Assembly (NCBI RefSeq): GCF_003473485.1
Contig: NC_053042.1
Span: 44,417,762 to 44,481,761, forward strand
Direction: 5' to 3'
Length of the DNA: 64,000 bases
Source of the DNA: Medicago truncatula
Lineage: Eukaryota; Streptophyta; Magnoliopsida; Fabales; Fabaceae
In this document: positions 12,701 to 24,795 of the stretch, one piece after another
Layout of the letters: each line of letters begins with the position of its first letter
Numbering within the stretch: the first letter of the stretch is position 1
Translations under genes and position numbers: made by a program
The notes under the pieces: model-generated
What the model was told of the DNA's origin: nothing
Databases searched by the model: none
Seen by the model: the letters and a program-made list of their open reading frames with translations, nothing else

Positions 12701-13835
12701 GTTGGTTTAGATTTCTACTGTTTTAAAAAAAGAGAAGCTCAGAGAAACGGTATAGCTTATTTTTCATAATGTTTTGCCATATTTTTATATCCCAGGTAAT
12801 GCTTAACCATTTTTTATCATAAAAGTTGTTTATTTTTGTTAAAACAATAGTTTTTGAATTTAAACCAATGATGTTGGTTTAAAATAAAAGAAAAGCATAG
12901 TATTAATTAGTGGGGGTTCTATCAAAATTTGCACCGACATGGAAAAGATCTTATAGCTGATGTTATTTGTGTTTCTTTTAGAAATACATCAACAAGTGAT
13001 AAACCTAATTAAAGGTATAGATAGATATTGAAGAATAATGAATCTGATTAAAAGAAACATCAAACAAAGACATCAACAATTCAGTCAGTTTGCAGAACAA
13101 GTGTCAATCAGTTGCATTACTTGTTCTGCAAACTGACTGAATTGTTAGTTCTGCAACTGATTGACAGCTCAGTGTAGTTAGTTATACAGCTCCGCATAGT
13201 TGGTTAGTTGACTTGTAACGAACTTTTCAGCTCATAATGATTGTAATCTAGCTAGATGGTAGTTACATAGATTAGATTCATTGTTGTATATAAGTTTTAT
13301 CAATGTACTCTTTGCAACTTAACAAGTTCATTTTCCACATTATTTGCTTGTTCATTTTCTATTCTTAGTTTCTTCATAATAGTTATGTGCATTAGGGTAT
13401 CCTATCTGTTCTGTGGTATTCCTCGCTTCTCTTTCTAGTCTTTACACAGGCAAGTAAGGTTTAAGATGTTCATGAATCCTAGGAACTGATTCACAACCTG
13501 TCATCCAGTAAATTAAGATGTTTCGCTCAAAAACACTAGCAAGTAAGGTTTCTGGATGTTCATGAAATGATTGTTATCTGGTTCGTTGGAACACCGTCAA
13601 AATTTTATGATTTTATGTGAGACTCGTGCTTTACCCTTTTTCTTTTTCCTCAAACAATAGATGCTTTCTTAAACTAGTGCTTGTCAACATTCAAAATCGA
13701 CTTTGATTGATGATCAAACTGAAATAAACCATTCATGCTTTGCTTGCAGAAATAATGGAATTGCAGGGAAAATTTGAGGAGGATAAAAAACGTCTTCAAC
13801 AGTTGAGAGCTGCCAGAAAATTTAGACCTTATTAA
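9710..13835 (+). CDS. RRP7: RRP7-like rRNA-processing protein, with in-frame TAG
   Basis: Five exons: 9710-9803, about 10126-10257, 10516-10613, 12539-12749 and 13750-13835. Exons 2-5 join cleanly. Exon 4 encodes AAEGGWTVAAYHKGRKKT and VGSVAQAAVENKL, then KEVGLDFYCFKKREAQRN. Exon 5 ends LRAARKFRPY followed by stop. These match the C-terminal RRP7 domain. The family acts in the nucleolus with the UTP-C/U3 complex in 18S rRNA maturation. With the strong donor at 9803 and the only good in-phase acceptor (10125), the frame reads AGG TCA AAA GAA TCT TAG, so a stop sits at 10143-10145, just before the conserved GDDDCLIGMKKWIME stretch. Exon 1 is therefore tentative, and the locus may be a pseudogene, may start later (ATG at 10251), or may use an unseen exon. 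The model is also shorter than the roughly 300 residues I recall for the Arabidopsis protein. Confidence 0.75.
10930..12535 (-). mobile_element. LTR-retrotransposon fragment in RRP7 intron 3
   Basis: Read on the minus strand, the sequence near 12260-12280 is CTGGCATCAAAGCTC, close to the tRNA-iMet primer-binding site of plant retrotransposons. It lies directly beside CCTATCA, a plausible LTR end; the LTR would extend from about 12279 upward. Downstream on the minus strand (about 12240 to 11950) is leader or gag-like sequence without an intact frame. The intron is 1925 bp while most introns here are far shorter, consistent with an insertion. Outer boundaries are not resolved. Confidence 0.4.
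13075..13146. repeat. perfect 28-bp inverted repeat (hairpin)
   Basis: Positions 13075-13102 are the exact reverse complement of 13119-13146, with a 16-base loop. The loop sequence gtcaatcagttgca also recurs inverted just downstream as tgcaactgattgac (from about 13153), so two inverted repeats interlock. It sits in intron 4 of the RRP7 gene, next to LTR-like sequence, and may be a rearranged element end. Confidence 0.8.
13147..13400 (+). mobile_element. LTR-like sequence in RRP7 intron 4
   Basis: The stretch contains 'gtatataagttttatcaatg' followed by 'actctttgcaac', the TATA plus start-region arrangement often seen in Copia-type LTRs. It has no coding capacity. I could not define its ends or a target duplication, so this is a resemblance only. 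Confidence 0.3.
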
Positions 13836-16300
13836 ATTATGTTCATAGCAGCCAAGGTTGACGGTTCTTTTCTTTGGGTGAAGATTATATTTCTGAAGTC
13901 CTGCAGTTGAAAATACTATAGTCCTGAAAATTTTAGCTTATTTATCATTCCAATTTTGTGGCAAATATTTGTAAATGCAAAATTTAATTTGAAAATATTT
14001 GAAAAACTTGGAGGATGTAGTTATTTTAATGAGTCAATAATATGTCCTAATCCTTAACTATGGAGGAAGTAGTTATTGAATCCTTAAGGTAAAGTAATTC
14101 CAGGTGTGGTGATTTTATATCACAAATACACAATATTTAAGCACGATAACGTTACACAATGACGTGAAGGTTCAGTCACCTCTGCTTAATTGTAAAATTA
14201 ATAAAGCACCACATTTTGAGTTGAACAACACACACATTGCGCTGAGGTTTCCTGCGTGATGACCAATGAACCATAGGTTAAGGTTTGAATTATGTATTGG
14301 CGATTTCATTCAAGATTTTGCTTCACTTAATACTTATACTGTTATACTGCACACGTAGGTTTGGGAACCAGATCCTCTCAAAGTTCATCGCTAGACTCTC
14401 ACAATTGCGTGAATGTTAAAATGTTCAGAGTGAAAATTGTGTGTTCAACAAATTAAAACGTTAAAATGCAATTTTTTGTCCTTTTTTCAATCGTTAATGA
14501 GTACCCTAAAGTTTGATGCTTAAAATTAATGACAGGCATTATTTCCCCAGCTTGAAGCCTACACGCTACAGTCAAGTAGAGGTCTCATGGAGGCCGGCCG
14601 AGGTAAGGTTCAATCTATTAATATTCCTGCCACAAGATGAACTTGACATGACTCTAAGAAGAAAAGAATGATCATGGAGTAATGCGAATCACTCTATATT
14701 CTTTATAAAATCGACAAGGTGTGAAAACTCACTTCAATTTCTAAAAGTGAAATGAGGTGTTGCCACATCAATCATCTATAGGTAAAATGTTCCAACTCAA
14801 GTCTAGGCATTTTGAGGTAGAGCAATGATATTTGAACAACCATTTGATACAACCTTTTTGACAATAATTTTTTTCTCTCTTTTCATTGGTCAAAAACAAT
14901 GGAGAGAGAAAAAGGAAGAGAGAGAGTAAGAATATAATGTGAGTATGAGAGAGAAAGTTGTCACAAAATGGTTGTACAAATATCATTTCTCTTTAAGGTA
15001 TTGTCCAACTTTAAGTTTTGTCATGAGTTATTGCAATTTTGTCGTTTTTAAAAAGATACATTGCTAAAAAGAATGGATGTTGTTTATATTTAGTACATAT
15101 TTTAAACAATATGGAACTTTTTGATGTACCAGAGCACAACCCTTAAACAAATTGTACATATTTTACTCCAACGTGATAAAATTTAAGCAACACTAAAATA
15201 TCTCAAACTTTAATATTAAAATACCTCAAATTTAAGACATATCTTCTTTTTTTTTTTTTTTTGTAAATTGATTATCTTTTTGTTAGTTATCACAAAATGT
15301 AACTTTTATTTTTTGAAAAATGTATAAATGATGGATGAAACTAAATGTAGTTTATAAACTACATTCATTTTCTTTTTAACGATATGTTTTTTCAAACAAC
15401 AAAATTATGATAACTCACACAAAACTTAGAGTGTTCACGGATTGGATTGGGTTGATTGCTCATGAATGAAGAATAATACATAACTACAATAATGATGTTT
15501 GTTGTGTTAGAGGGCTCTAAGATTTGCGACTCAATCATTTTTCTATTTTAAAAAGGAGAAGATGAATGAGGTGAGTTTGATGCGAGTCATCAATAACATA
15601 ATGCACGTCATCCATTCAAGTGTCACTTGTTTGTTTTTGTAATGGAAGATGTACAACATAAGTTTGTAAACAAAATAAAACATTTAGGATTCATATTCCA
15701 TATTTCGAATATCAATCCAAGTTCAAAGACATGTAATTTTATTTTAATTTTTTTTATCAAGAATTTTATTTTAGTTAGAACCACTTCCAAAATCACACAT
15801 CTAATTCCTTATGATTTAGAGACAGGGTGAGATAAAGAGTTAATTTTCTGACCACTTGTTTAAGGGATCTAAATTCATTATCACTTCCGCTCAACTATTG
15901 TTCGTTGATAAAAAATTTATGTATATAAAAAAAAATGACAATAGACACTTGAGAACTCACACGCAAGCAGAGAAGACATGTTCGAACCTCGATTATAAAC
16001 GTTTGATCTGACATTTATGATATTTTTCCTTATTAAGCTAGAATTTACTGAGTGATTATTTATTGTTAAAAAATAATAATAATTATTTTATTTTTGAGGT
16101 AGTAATAATAATAATTACTTGTTTTTCCCCTCAAAAAATAAAAAATAAAATCCTTTAAAAAAACAAATAATTATAAAAATGTGAGCAAAGGAGGGAGTTA
16201 ATAAGAATTCAAAAAGAGGTTTGGAACAACAACGCCGTTAGTAGCACAAAATTCAATCTTCATCGTTTCATTTCCCTCCGTGTTTCGAATCGTCACAGCA
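13836..16300. other. intergenic region between RRP7 and shugoshin
   Basis: No gene is supported. It contains the RRP7 3' flank, a MULE-like MITE at 14820-14991, and poly-T and A/T-rich low-complexity sequence around 15240-16160. The last 100 bases are pyrimidine-rich leader sequence before the shugoshin ATG. Confidence 0.6.
14820..14991. mobile_element. MULE-like MITE, copy A
   Basis: The terminal inverted repeats are gagcaatgatatttgaacaa on the left and the inverse of ttgtacaaatatcatttctc on the right. The flanking 9-bp sequences tttgaggta (14811-14819) and tttaaggta (14992-15000) differ at one base and fit a target duplication. The inside is rich in 'agagagag' and 'tctctctt', shared by all copies in the window. 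It has no coding capacity. Confidence 0.75.
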
Positions 16301-17613
16301 ATGGAAGGTGCTTCCATCTTCCACGACTCCGATCTTCAACCTCCCGTCGCTGAAACTGGACCAGGTATCATTCTTCTTCACTTTCAATTCCCAATCCTTC
16401 ATTTCCATAACTCCGAGGGTTTTCTCAATCCTCTTCCGTCACTTCCGATTAGGGTTTTCCTGTTCAAATCCTGGATTTCAGTTCCGTTTCGAATTCTTAA
16501 TTAAGCGTTTGTTTTAACTTCAGTTAACTGATTACATAGCTATTAGATCTAACTGAGACTCCAAAATTGAAAGGTTAATCTATACATGCACAAATTTAGG
16601 TTTTTTAGGGTTTCATGTAGTAATTGAAAAAATGGGTTTCATTTGCTTGCAGGTCAACAACCGAAAAGAGGTAAAGGTAAATTTTTCAAGGGTGATTCTG
16701 TTTCTGTTGTTGGAGCTGCTCAGAAGAAAATTCTGGCTGATATAACCAACAAGGGCCAACCAAAGCACCACCCTGCACCAGTACTTCCTCCACCTTCAAC
16801 TGATGTCTCCTTTGACCTCATTCTCAATGTATATATACATAATAATGTTATATTATTATTATTGATTGATTGATTGAATGATGATTATCACTACACTCAT
16901 GGATATTTTGAATTTGTTTCTCAGGAAAATGAAATGATGAGGAAGCTCTTAGGTCAAAGAAAGTAATTTTTTATCTTCATTTTGTGTCTAATTTTATGCT
17001 TTTTTATCTGCAATCAATGTAGAAATAGTTTTTGTTTACTTTGGTTTGTTCTGTTTATAGTGTGGTAATAGAATCATATAAAGCAGAGCTTCAGAAGTGT
17101 CAAAGCAATTTTCAGAAACTTCGGAAGCAAAATGCAGAACTTGCACTTGCAAATACTCAAATGACGCGGGTACTACCGACTATATGTGTTTTAACTGTTG
17201 CTTATTATTATAATTTGTTTGCTATTGTTGATTGTTGATATTCAAATAAAAAATTTATGATCTTTTTATATGCAATGCAGGAGATTAGTGCAAGCAGACA
17301 AATGGTGAGTCTTGAAAACCAATGGTGCATTGACACCTGCTGCTTTTATTTCTTATTTTTAGTTATGTTTAGTGACATTCAATTTGTTGTCATCCAGGTG
17401 AGGGAACTTCAGCTTGAATTAGCATGCAAAAATGGTATACTCAAAGCTATGAAATTAACATCGATGGTTAGTTTAACTCATCTCCAACCTGATGAATTTG
17501 TAAATGAGCAATTCAAAGAGCCTTGCTTTAGTTTTTGATGGTTATGTCTTTTGATTCGTAGGAAAATGATCACAACAGAGCAAAACTGATCCATGACATT
17601 GTTGCAGATGAGG

Positions 17614-17668
<55 letters not shown>

Positions 17669-18787
17669 CCTTTATTGGCTTCTTCTGCTTGTTGGTCTTT
17701 GCTTCCAGCTCACTTGCACTTAATCAATTTTTCCTTTTCTTAGAGTAAGCAGTCAGATCAAAAGTTTGAAGAAGAAAACAAGGGAGAAGAACAAAACAAA
17801 GGAGAAGCGAAAAGGAAGAGGATGTCCAAATCTCAATGTAATTAGCATGCCGAACCCACTCTGTCTACTAAATTTAATTTATATATCTTTTAAGTAGGTA
17901 TTTTTCTCATGCAGCTTCTGCACCTGCTGTTAAACAAGTCAAATCAGAAAAGGTTGACAGTCAAAGGTATGAACTTGGATTTACCTTTTACACATGATTA
18001 ATGTTGAATTCCAAAGTTGGACACCGGGATACTTAGGAACAAGGCAGCTTATATGTCTCCTTCAAATATGCAAACAGGTGTTCTTCGAGAAGGAAATCTG
18101 CAGCGTTGAAAGCTGGAAAATCAGGATCAACAGAAGAAGTATTTGAAATAAAATATGATGCCTCACATCCTCTTGAAAGTTTGGCAAATGAGAACGAATC
18201 AACATCATTAGGATCCAAAGTTCACGATGTGGCCGGACAAGATACTGAATGTAATTGCATGCCATTTATCTTGTTTTTTTTCCTTTTTCTTTTGTTTCTC
18301 TCCTTCAACATAATTTTTTGCTTGCAGCCTCAGGACCTGCTAACACTGAACAAGTTCTTGCTAAAAGGAATGTTGAAAATAAGAGGTATACTATTATATA
18401 TGAATTCCACTTTCTGAATGGATTCGAACGACTGAAATAGGAAAATGTGATTAATTTAGATAATTGAATGCCTGTTTCATGTCTTCACGAAAAATTTACA
18501 GGCATAGTTTGAGAAGGCAATCTGCCCTGTTCAGACCCGAGAAACCAGAACCAGCTGAAGACTTCTTTGATACAGAGGATCCAAAATTTGAAGTTTCCAA
18601 TTTATGCGATGATATGTCAGAAAGTCTTCCTACAGCATCAAGTGAGACTTCAGAAAACAATGCCTGTACACTTGATCCTCAGGTAACACGAAGATCGTCT
18701 ATTGGCCGGCCTTCGCGTCGATCAGCTGTGAAGGTTGTTTCGTACAGGGAAGTTCCAATTAATCTGAAAATGCGTAGGGATAAGTGA
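16301..18787 (+). CDS. SGO1: shugoshin (SGO), centromeric cohesin protector
   Basis: Twelve exons: 16301-16364, 16653-16828, 16925-16962, 17061-17169, 17281-17304, 17398-17466, 17562-17612, 17744-17837, 17915-17966, 18078-18250, 18328-18385 and 18502-18787. All phases agree and give 397 residues. The start is the ATG at 16301 (MEGASIFHDSDLQPP). Residues about 80-180 form the N-terminal coiled coil (KAELQKCQSNFQKLRKQNAE and on), which in the family dimerises and binds PP2A. The C-terminus has the basic SGO motif RRSSIGRPSRRSAVKVVSY followed by REVPINLKMRR, which contacts chromatin. The middle is acidic and repeats CSSRRKSAAL-like and HSLRRQSALF-like boxes, which may be phosphorylation or chromatin-binding sites. 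Function by family: protects centromeric cohesin from separase in meiosis. The choice between SGO1 and SGO2 is not certain. Confidence 0.92.
17616..17665. repeat. (TA)n microsatellite in shugoshin intron 7
   Basis: About 25 uninterrupted TA units start four bases after the intron 7 donor (17613). The tract is long enough to be length-polymorphic and may affect splicing because it sits beside the donor site. Confidence 0.9.
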
Positions 18788-18841
18788 GTCAGTTTTATAT
18801 AAGGTTTGCACCAAAGTGTCAATTGTAGAGAAGAGTGAAGT

Positions 18842-18990
18842 GAAAATCTGAAAGCCTTATGATATGTCCTACTTCTTGATGCCACAATGCATGGTGGCAG
18901 GGATTATTTTGATTCGTTGAATAGCTTCTTGTTTAGGACTCTGCATAATTGAAAACTGATGTATGTTCTATGATAATCAATTATAGATGA
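18842..18990. repeat. direct repeat, copy 1 (shugoshin 3' flank)
   Basis: This segment lies just after the shugoshin stop and is probably 3' UTR. It matches 19531-19680 over about 150 bp with few changes, including the identical run gaatagcttcttgtttagga and then 'ctctgcata'. Confidence 0.85.
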
Positions 18991-19530
18991 TAGTATGTGA
19001 TCGACTCAAGTCATTTCTTTGTCTCCTGCCCTTCCCTCTTTGTCACATTGTAAAATAAAAGTTATGGTGCTGACCAGGTTATTCTTTGTTTTTCAAATGC
19101 AAATGGAGAGTTCAAAACAAAAAAACAAGGTAGTTTAATTGTAATTGCAAACTTCATTGTGCTTGAACTTGATTCTCCTAAGATTGATTTTGTTGAGAAG
19201 TGAGTTTGTATTTTGTGAATATAATTATTCATGTTTATTAGTTTTTTATCTGGAAAATTATTTTAGCCAAGGCATTGAGTTTTGTTGGTAACACCAAATC
19301 ATACTTTTAACTCTAAAGCATGTTAATTCCATGTGTAATTAGTTGTTTTTTTTTCTTATTTTTGAGTCCGGAGTAATAATCTACATATTAATTATAGTAG
19401 GCTTATGCATGCTAATATTTGTGTATAACTACCATACACATACTCGGTACTGATATGTATACGGTAAGAGGACTCCTCCATTTTAAGAGTACTCATAGAG
19501 ATTGTCTCTGTCCTGCAATCGAAGAAGAAA

Positions 19531-19680
19531 GTGAAAATCTGTAAGCCTGATGATATGCCCTACACTCCATGCCATAATGTATGGGGGTAGGGATTATTTT
19601 GATTTGTTGAATAGCTTCTTGTTTAGGACTCTGCATAACTGAAAACTGGTGGGTGTTCTATGATAATCAATTGTGGAGTA
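19531..19680. repeat. direct repeat, copy 2 (duplicated shugoshin 3' flank)
   Basis: This is the second copy of the 18842-18990 segment, about 690 bp downstream in the same orientation, with scattered substitutions and small indels. It is the only part of the gene found again, which suggests a local segmental duplication rather than a second gene. Between the copies (18991-19530) I see nothing else. Confidence 0.85.
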
Positions 19681-20057
19681 TGAGGGTCTGAACCTTGCTT
19701 GCTTCTCATGTGGGACGTATGGGCACATGATGAAAAGAGGATGGTAAGTAATATCTGATGAGGAAGCTCATAGCTCCCCTCACTTCTGCATTTTCCTTGC
19801 ACATCATGTCTTTGGGTATGCACGACACGCATTTAAGCTTTACTTTCCTAATAAACAACAGATCAAAAAAATAAAAACTAGAGAAATGCTAATGTGCATG
19901 ACACAAGTGTCGTGCAAATCACACGACTCGGCAATTTCTACCCCTTTTTAACCAAAATGCCTAGTTTATACTCCATTATTAAATGTGTCGTCCCCATCGT
20001 TCCGGTGGCACAAGAGTTCGAGGATAGTCAAATAATCTCGTCACAACCTCTAGGTGT

Positions 20058-20764
20058 TAGAGCTGTCAAAACGGGCGGCCTAGCACTAAACGGGCCGGCC
20101 CTAGCGGGCTTCGGGCTTTAGTGGGCCGGGTCAAAAAGCCCGGTTGATAAAACGGGCTTGAAATATACTACCCGAGCCCAGCCCTACACGGGCCGCGGGC
20201 TAAACGGGCCGGCCCGTATTAAAAATTATATATTTTTTTATTTTAAAAAAGTACTATAAAACATTGCTATAATTTTTTTATAAATAATATTTTTAATATG
20301 TTTAAATAATGTCTAGCACAAAAGTAAATTGTAAATATTTTCGTATAAACGTCGTAAACTAAAACGACGAGGAAAATGATTTTAAATAAATTAGATATGT
20401 TATGGTTATAGATATTTATATATTCGATCTTTAAAACTATAAATAACGAAATGAATAAATATAATTTTATATTACATTTATATTTGTGTTAATTCATTGA
20501 ATTTTCACTTTTGTTTTTTACTTTGATAATCAACTAAGTAAATAATTATTTGAAAAATATATATAATTTATAGAATTTTTTTTGTTATGCGGGCTAACGG
20601 GCTACCCGCGGCCCATTCGGGCTAGCCCTAATGGGTACCGGGCTTTTAAGGGCCGGGCTAAAAAGCTCTATTAAAATTCGGGCTCAATATTTTAGGCCCA
20701 AACCCTATATTTATTCGGGTTAAACGGGCCGGCCCATACGGGCCGGCCCGTTTTGACAGCTCTA
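20058..20764. mobile_element. non-autonomous hAT element (707 bp)
   Basis: The element starts tagagctgtcaaaacgggc and ends with its inverse, gcccgttttgacagctcta. It is flanked by a perfect 8-bp direct repeat ctaggtgt (20050-20057 and 20765-20772), the hallmark of hAT insertions. Long GC-rich subterminal regions, with repeated cgggcc and gggct blocks, stand out from the A/T-rich core (about 20220-20580). No transposase frame is present, so it would need a transposase supplied in trans. Confidence 0.9.
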
Positions 20765-20772
20765 CTAGGTGT

Positions 20773-23700
20773 GGTGTCCTTGCAGCACCTCTTGACATCT
20801 TGGAATTAAATGGAATGATGAACATGGAATTTTTATGAATTTAGAATGGTTGCAGTGCTGGTTATGGCATCAACCAAATAGTGGTTTTATGGCAACAAAT
20901 GAAGACAATAACGGTGGCGGTGACAGCGACGGCAAGCAAAGTCGAAGGCAACCACAAAAACGACAGTAATGTCAACAACAACTGCAGTGATAGACGGTAA
21001 ATCGGTTCACGGTGGTTGCAGCTTATTGATGTGTTGTTGTAGACGTAGTACAGGCCTTTAATACCAACGATCACAAAAGACGAGCTTGTGCTTGGGCTGC
21101 TGGTGGACAGGGTCACTGTGGAACGTTCTCTTTTGCATCTTATGCATTTTCTGATTTTTGTTTATTAGTTTTTAGGAAAATGTTTGTTCAAACGAATTGG
21201 CTATCCACGAAAACCACGACTTGCTATCTGAATCTGAATCAGAGTTATACACAAAAAAAAAATAGCATGAAAATGCATTAAAATCACGACTTGGTATACA
21301 CAAAGAAAATAAAAAATCAATCATAGCATCACATTAAGGTGAGAAATACCTCTCCTTTAGGTTGTTTTTTCTCACATCTACTCTATCATTTCTCTTTTTT
21401 TTTTTTTTCTTCATAAAAATAAAATACACAAATGAATTAAAATCACGCTGACTTTTCCGCCACTAAAATTATGAATCGATCTTTCATCAAGAGGTGTGAG
21501 ATTTGTAGATCCCTAAAACAAGTTGTTAGATGTTAGTATGTTACTACATCATCTCCAACATTATTGTAGGTTGTGTGGGCCTGCGATGTATTGCTTCGCA
21601 CGTGCAAAAGAAGATCAAATATTATCTGTTTCACTAACATTCTTAACTTCAATTTTCATTTGCTTATAGACGTGTGTTAATATTTTTGACAATATATGTA
21701 TTTAATTTTAAATTTTAATATAATAAGATAAATTAACAGTATTAATTACAATTAGTGTTATGTATAAAAAAATAAGCACGTCTAGCGACAATTTGTTTCC
21801 AATCAATACATATAACCAGAGACGATGGGAGTAAAAGATAAAAATAAAAAATGTAAATATAATGATATTCATAGAGTTTGGTGGTATATATATCCCTCAT
21901 CTAGTCATTTAGTATTATATCATATTTTTATTGGAGTCTAATTTTTTTTTAAAAAAAAAAGTATTTTATTATCCAACGATGAAAGCCACCGTCACTTTCC
22001 ATGCACGGTGAGAGCCACCATCACATTTTTCTAGCTCAAAAGTTGTTCATATTTGGGTGGCGTTTGAAACTTTGAATTGTGGATAGAGTGGAACATAAAT
22101 AATCCGTTATACTCTTTTGTTTTCATGTATCAATATTCAATTTGGTGTTAAATCAAATTGTTATTTCTTATATTTTATTAGATTCTTTATATTGAGTCAA
22201 ACTCATCCTTACAAATCGGTTTATAAGATGATGATGTTATTCTTTGTAAAACCTTAATTTGACTTTATCTTTATACACGTGAGATTTGAATTGTTTTCAA
22301 TGCACCTCCTCACACTCAATATTTTAAACTTGATGTGTTTTTTTTTTCTTTTCTTTTTTATCAATAACTTGGTGTGTGAGCATAGATAGTGAGTGACCTG
22401 AAACAATAAATTATAATACCATATTAGATTTTTTATAATGGATCTAACTCATTGTATCCAAAACGGTTTATAGGTATAACAATTGTCTCTCTTTATTTAT
22501 TTATTTAAAAGAAATCGACTCTCTTTATTATGAAGTCTAACTAAACCTTATTTCAATGTTGGGTTTTCCTCAATATATTACATAAAATATAGAATTATAG
22601 ATTTCTCATTTCTATGTGTTTTGTTTTATTCTCACGTAACGTATTGATTAAATCAAGGGACAAGTAGAGTCTCCCCCTCAAATGAAGTGGAGAGCTATAT
22701 GAATAAGAGTATATGTTGAGAATTTTCATACAAATTGCAGAAATTCCGGATATTGAAGTAAAAATTATGAACTAGTTCCCATAAATAATCCTTAAATATC
22801 AATATTTAATTTTATAAATAACGGAAAATACCATTTAATGCATTCATAGAAAAATGTGATTATTTTTTTCAAAAAAGTGAACAACAACATTTGTCCATAT
22901 GTTAACAATCTTCATCATTCTACTTTGGTGCATGGACATTAGGAAACCAAGAAGAGTGTGAAGAGGGTAAGGACCCACACGGTTTCAATGAGATCTATGT
23001 CAATATTTTCTTAAGAAAACAGTTAGGTGTATCATTAGCCGTTATTCTTTTTCTTCCATTTTATCTAAAATGATTCAACTTTATTATGCAAAAGATATGC
23101 TACATAAAGGACCCACTATTATCTCAATTTCTCCTTTTGTTTTTAGGTATAAACATATGTGATGTAGGAGATCACAAAATTCTCATAATCTCCCTAAAAA
23201 AAAAAAATCAACCATTGGCATCCTAAAAATATATCTTGATAATTTGAAGTTCGATCAAGAGATAAAGAAAAAATTTAAAAAAGAATTGTTGCAAACGATT
23301 CAAATTTGAGATAAATTATTTAATTTTAATCTCTCAAATTTTCTCAAATAAACATGTTGATTGTTTTAGAATGGTAAGTGATTAGCACTTCTCATATCAT
23401 TTTGAGATGTAATCCTAAAATCATTTTCAGATGTGTAATGATATTTACATCACTTTACTTCCAATCAGCACATAGTAAGAGGTTAACTCCAAAATTGGCT
23501 AGAGATTTGAGTTAAAAATAAAGTTGATGTGTCATTGTCATTTGACAAGAGAAGCATACAACATTGCATTATAGCCATTTGAGTGAGAACATGGAAATGA
23601 TGGAGGGAATGAAAATAATTTAGGAGGGAAAGGGAACAACAATATAAATACATATATGCTTTATTTAGTGTACTATGGTATGGTATATGGCGTGATATAT

Positions 23701-24795
23701 AATAACCAATAAAGCCATCACAAAATCCTCTTTTTAGTCAAAAAGAAATCCAAAGCATATACTCACAAAAGTAAAAGGAATTACGATCGCATGCCTTTAA
23801 TCATTTCTCAAACTAGACTCTGTTTTTTTTTTTTTTTTTTTTTTAATTAGTCTTGACTTCATTTTGATAATGGCATTAGTTCCATGCCCTTATATACATC
23901 AACTTAGCAAGAACACTTATTTTTTTCCTTTCTGATAAATGAAAGTATTAATGAGAAACAAAAACTAAACAAGGATTCCACACGGTACGGTAAAAATGTT
24001 ATATTAACCGGTGTCCTTGGAGCAAGTAACTTTTAAAATGAAATTAACACTTTTTATGTTTTTGAGAAGTCAACAGAAATTTCAATATAATACTTACTAT
24101 ATTTGATTATCTGACCAGTGTCCTAGAACACCCGCTAACATTTATGTAGATAAACCAAAACCAAATGGAACAAATTAGAATTAGAGCAATGATATTTGAA
24201 CAACCATTTGCTAACAACTTTTATGACAACCTTCTTTTTCTCTCTTCTCATTGGTCAAAATGAATGTGGAGAGAAAAAAGAAGAAAGATAGTAAGAATAT
24301 AATGTAAGTATAAGAGAGAAAGTTGTCTAAAAATTATCAAAAAAAGGTTGTACAAATATCATTTCTCCTAGAATTAATACTTCTCACATACTCAAATTTA
24401 CTTTCAGTTTTACATGTACAAAGTAAAGTACATACACACACACACACGTGCCATACGCCGCTACCTAAAAAGGTTTAATATGAAGAGGAAGAGGATTAGG
24501 GTACAAGTTGGACCTATGAAATGAAATCACATTCCCTATCCCCACCGAATTATAGTCCTTGTGCGTGGAGACATGGTGGATATATTTGTAAAAAGTTAAA
24601 TGCACTTCACTTACCATTTGGCCTTTGTGCTTTAATTTTTTTGGCCTTTTGTGTCTTATTTTTCAACTCATTGTCCCATGAAATAAAGTTAAGGCAAGAA
24701 TATAAGGAGAGTAGGCCACCATGATATACTCTACTCTACTGCAATATTATTCATCACTTGAAGAGTATTTTTCTTCCATCTCTTACTAAATCCAA
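20773..24795. other. intergenic region between hAT element and DUF1635 gene
   Basis: No gene is supported. An open frame at 20862-21116 on the minus strand is low-complexity (tcg/ttg-rich) and has no recognisable domain. Around 22180-22480 two stretches ('aactcatccttacaaatcgg', 'cggtttata') resemble a dispersed repeat also seen near 61650. A MULE-like MITE sits at 24184-24367, and poly-T tracts occur near 21390 and 23830. Bases 24470-24795 are the probable promoter and leader of the next gene. Confidence 0.55.
24184..24367. mobile_element. MULE-like MITE, copy B
   Basis: It has the same family ends as copy A: gagcaatgatatttgaacaa on the left and tacaaatatcatttctc on the right. The 9-bp flanks ttagaatta (24175-24183) and ctagaatta (24368-24376) match at eight positions. 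It lies about 400 bp upstream of the DUF1635 start, so it may sit within that gene's promoter. Confidence 0.75.

Noticed and set aside
20862-21116. 84-residue minus-strand frame (Ser/Thr/Leu-rich)
   Set aside because: Simple trinucleotide-like composition, no splice partners, no domain.
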